DNA of 16,732 nucleotides, taken from NCBI RefSeq assembly GCF_003462685.1, contig NZ_QRVE01000027.1, positions 1 to 16,732 on the forward strand, read 5' to 3'. Below are positions 14,892 through 16,732 of this stretch, piece after piece. The position numbers and the translations under genes were made by a program. The stretch's first letter is position 1. Every line of letters begins with the position of its first letter. The notes beneath the pieces were generated by a model. The model was not told the DNA's origin. It searched no databases and saw nothing but the letters and a program-made list of their open reading frames with translations. This DNA comes from Collinsella sp. AF23-4AC (GTDB lineage Bacteria; Actinomycetota; Coriobacteriia; Coriobacteriales; Coriobacteriaceae).

Positions 14892-14975
14892 ATTTGCCAA
14901 TTTTTGTATGATTTGGGTCAAATCTATTTGTCAATTTTTGTATGATTAGGGGCAAATCTATTTGCCAATTTTTGT
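14892..14975 (+). repeat. Two and a half 34-bp direct repeats before the ATPase
   Basis: Units at 14892-14925 and 14926-14959 are each 34 nt and differ at only a few bases; a third partial copy spans 14960-14975. Each has a core TTTGYCAATTTTTGTATGAT. The unit junctions form inverted repeats: CAAAT-CT-ATTTG at 14919-14930 and GGCAAAT-CT-ATTTGCC at 14951-14966. TATGAT at 14907-14912 and 14941-14946 resembles a -10 box. The last copy runs almost into the GAGGTG ribosome binding site (14980-14985) of the gene at 14991. Spacing and symmetry suggest a multi-site operator/promoter. Confidence 0.8.
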
Positions 14976-14990
14976 CAATGAGGTGTTTTA

Positions 14991-16352
14991 ATGCTACGTC
15001 GCAAAGTCACTGATAGGCTTTTGAGCTGGAAGAATAACTCCCATAAGGCCCTGCTTGTTACCGGTGCGCGTCAGATTGGCAAGAGCTATGCGATTCGCGC
15101 GTTTGGAAAGAGCAACTACGCTTCGTATTATGAGGTCAATCTGCTACTTGATGCCGAGGCAAGAGACGTACTTGTTGGCGCTAAGAACTCCATTGACTTC
15201 ATCAACCGTGTGGCCCTTCTTGCGGATGCACCGCTTATTGAGGGAGATACGCTTATCTTTGTCGATGAGATTCAGGAGTATCCGCAGATCGTTACACTTA
15301 TGAAGGCGCTGGTCGAGGACGGACGCTTTAGCTATGTCTTCTCGGGGTCTATGCTTGGGACTGAGTTTAAGGGGATCTCTTCTTTCCCGGTGGGGTATGT
15401 CGAGCACATTGTTATGCGGCCAATGGATTTTGAAGAGTTTTGTTGGGCAAACAGCATCAGCGAGAATGTGCTTGCAGACATCCGCAGCTGCCTTGTCGAG
15501 AGGCGTCCCGTCGAAAATTTTATTCATGAGGCGATGCTCAAAAACTTTAGAGCTTATATCGTTTGCGGCGGCATGCCGGAGGTCGTTCAGAACTATATCG
15601 ATTCGGGCTATTCGCTCGTGAGAACGCGTGAGCTTCAAATTCAGCTAGTCGATCAGTACAAAAGCGATATCTCTAAATATGCATCGACTCGAGCGTTTAA
15701 CGTTCGCTCCATTTTCGAGCAAATTCCCGTTCAGCTTGAGGCGGAGTCCCATCGCTTTATCGTCTCGTCTCTAGGCGAGGGAGCTCGTCTTCAAAAATAC
15801 GAGCAGGATTTCCTATGGCTGGTGAACGCAGGCGTTGGATTGATGGTCCCCCAGGTGACGGAGGCACGAAGTCCTCTCAAGAGGACGGAGAAAACGACGG
15901 CCTTTAAACTATACGAGTCCGATACAGGTATGCTCGCATCGCGGTATCCCGGCAGCACGGCACGCGCCGTCTACCTTGACATGAAAACCCCCAACCTCGG
16001 CGGCCTCTATGAGAACGTGGTCGCACAGGAACTCGTTGCCCTCGGAGCAGATACGTGGTACTACCAAACGCGTGAGGTCGGTGAAGTCGACTTTGTAATC
16101 GAAGGTGCCCGCGGGCATGTTGTCCCAATCGAAGTCAAATCGGGCAAGAAAGTTCGAGCACATGCAGCCCTCGACCGTTTGATGAGTGTGGGCGAGTACA
16201 AAATTCCCGAGGCCGTTGTGCTGAGCCACGAAAACCTTTGCAAAGAGGGCAAGATCCTTTACGTTCCAATCTATATGACATTCTGTCTCGATGAGTTTAT
16301 GGAAAAGGACGACCCCAACAACGATTTCTCGTTTGCACCCATATCTCTCTAG
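14991..16352 (+). CDS. AAA_14/DUF4143 ATPase with PD-(D/E)XK-like C-terminus
   Basis: This 453-residue protein has an N-terminal ATPase domain and a C-terminal DUF4143 domain. Walker A is GARQIGKS (25-32), Walker B is LIFVDEIQ (88-95, D92 and E93), and FSGSMLG (117-123) is a likely sensor strand. The middle section (about 180-300) is helical. The C-terminus has GEVDFVIE (D367) and VPIEVKSGKK (E381, K383), the usual D...E-x-K pattern of a PD-(D/E)XK nuclease-like fold. Family length is normal. The family is common in gut bacteria and archaea, often scattered and horizontally acquired, and its function is not established. The ATG follows GAGGTG by 5 nt. Codon use is less biased and more AT-tolerant than in the metabolic genes, consistent with transfer. 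It stands alone, behind 34-bp repeats and ahead of a palindrome array. Confidence 0.9.
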   Translation: MLRRKVTDRLLSWKNNSHKALLVTGARQIGKSYAIRAFGKSNYASYYEVNLLLDAEARDVLVGAKNSIDFINRVALLADAPLIEGDTLIFVDEIQEYPQIVTLMKALVEDGRFSYVFSGSMLGTEFKGISSFPVGYVEHIVMRPMDFEEFCWANSISENVLADIRSCLVERRPVENFIHEAMLKNFRAYIVCGGMPEVVQNYIDSGYSLVRTRELQIQLVDQYKSDISKYASTRAFNVRSIFEQIPVQLEAESHRFIVSSLGEGARLQKYEQDFLWLVNAGVGLMVPQVTEARSPLKRTEKTTAFKLYESDTGMLASRYPGSTARAVYLDMKTPNLGGLYENVVAQELVALGADTWYYQTREVGEVDFVIEGARGHVVPIEVKSGKKVRAHAALDRLMSVGEYKIPEAVVLSHENLCKEGKILYVPIYMTFCLDEFMEKDDPNNDFSFAPISL

Positions 16353-16380
16353 GTCATCTGAGTCCGCAAGCCAGCCCCCA

Positions 16381-16600
16381 CGCCCAAAGTACTGCGCCTT
16401 TCGCGCCAAAGGCGCGAAACAGCAAGGGGATAGAAGGCAGCGACAACCAACTCCCCCACTATGCCCAAAGTGCTGCGATGTTTCGCGCAAAGCGCGAAAC
16501 AGCACTGGGGCAGCAGAAGGCCACAATCAGCTAGCCCTCCATGCCCAAAGTGGCGCGTGGTTTCGCGGCCACGCCGCGAAACAGCGACCGGGACAAGGCA
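16381..16600. repeat. Three palindromic repeats spaced 80-81 nt
   Basis: Three units each begin with GCCCAAAGT (from 16382, 16463 and 16543) and contain a strong hairpin: TTTCGCGCC/GGCGCGAAA (16399-16419), GTTTCGCGC/GCGCGAAAC (16480-16500) and GTTTCGCGGC/GCCGCGAAAC (16560-16582), all with 3-nt loops. Each is followed by a related C-, A- and G-rich spacer. Outer CCC and GGG segments can pair as well (for example 16462-16466 with 16508-16512). The stems differ in sequence but stay complementary, which supports selection for structure. No T-run follows. They resemble REP/BIME-type intergenic repeats, not a CRISPR array. Confidence 0.8.
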
Positions 16601-16732
16601 CCCCCACAGCCACGTCCTTCATTCAGCCCCACAATCCGAGGACGTAGTCGTAGCAGGATCTGAGGGCTAACCTTCGCGGACACTCCGCACTGATATCTTC
16701 TGTATTGAAGACGTCGATGATGCACCCGTATA
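16601..16732. other. Right-end sequence with no recognisable gene
   Basis: Nothing coding is supported here. A short hairpin GCGGA-CAC-TCCGC lies at 16676-16688. The sequence may be the flank of a gene beyond the window. Confidence 0.3.

Noticed and set aside
16381..16600. CRISPR array
   Set aside because: Only three units, long imperfect repeats with related spacers, and no cas genes in the window; the palindromic repeat reading fits better.

Overview
The window looks like a gut actinobacterium of class Coriobacteriia, most likely Collinsella or a close relative. This is inferred from high GC, strong third-position G/C bias, many LytS/LytTR-type two-component genes and the gene families present. 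No rRNA or tRNA is visible to confirm it. Most genes lie on the minus strand; only two clear genes (12200-13201 and 14991-16352) and one gene fragment are on the plus strand.

Positions 1-8865 hold signalling and envelope genes, described here in the direction of minus-strand transcription. A LytS-type sensor kinase and LytTR regulator (7474-8865, 6700-7434) are followed by a cytoplasmic zinc-dependent phospholipase C-like protein (5663-6607) and a UMF1-family MFS transporter (4301-5560). After a terminator comes a family 2-like glycosyltransferase (2942-4129), which overlaps a second, paralogous LytS-type kinase (1602-2945) by an ATGA junction. That kinase is followed by its LytTR regulator (813-1529), another terminator, and a YfcE-like phosphodiesterase (249-716). 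The two kinase/regulator pairs are clearly duplicates. Several of these units start only about 20-45 nt after an intrinsic terminator.

Positions 8866-14298 hold a catabolic region with strong codon bias. It contains an APC amino-acid/amine permease (10387-11838), a metal-dependent amidohydrolase of the imidazolonepropionase/prolidase type (8978-10255) and a carbamate kinase (13336-14298). Between permease and kinase, on the plus strand, is a membrane-anchored C39-like cysteine peptidase (12200-13201). A reasonable but unproven reading is that the permease imports an amino-acid-like compound, the amidohydrolase cleaves it, and carbamate kinase can make ATP from carbamoyl phosphate. No arginine deiminase or carbamoyltransferase lies in the window.

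Positions 14299-16732 look like an accessory segment. An AT-rich spacer holds a large inverted repeat upstream of the carbamate kinase and a GC-rich C-terminal gene fragment (14665-14883). Two and a half 34-bp direct repeats follow, running into the ribosome binding site of an AAA_14/DUF4143 ATPase with a PD-(D/E)XK-like C-terminus (14991-16352). Downstream are three palindromic repeats spaced 80-81 nt apart, whose stems differ in sequence but stay complementary. The 34-bp repeat/ATPase unit and the palindrome array are the best candidates for something not well described.
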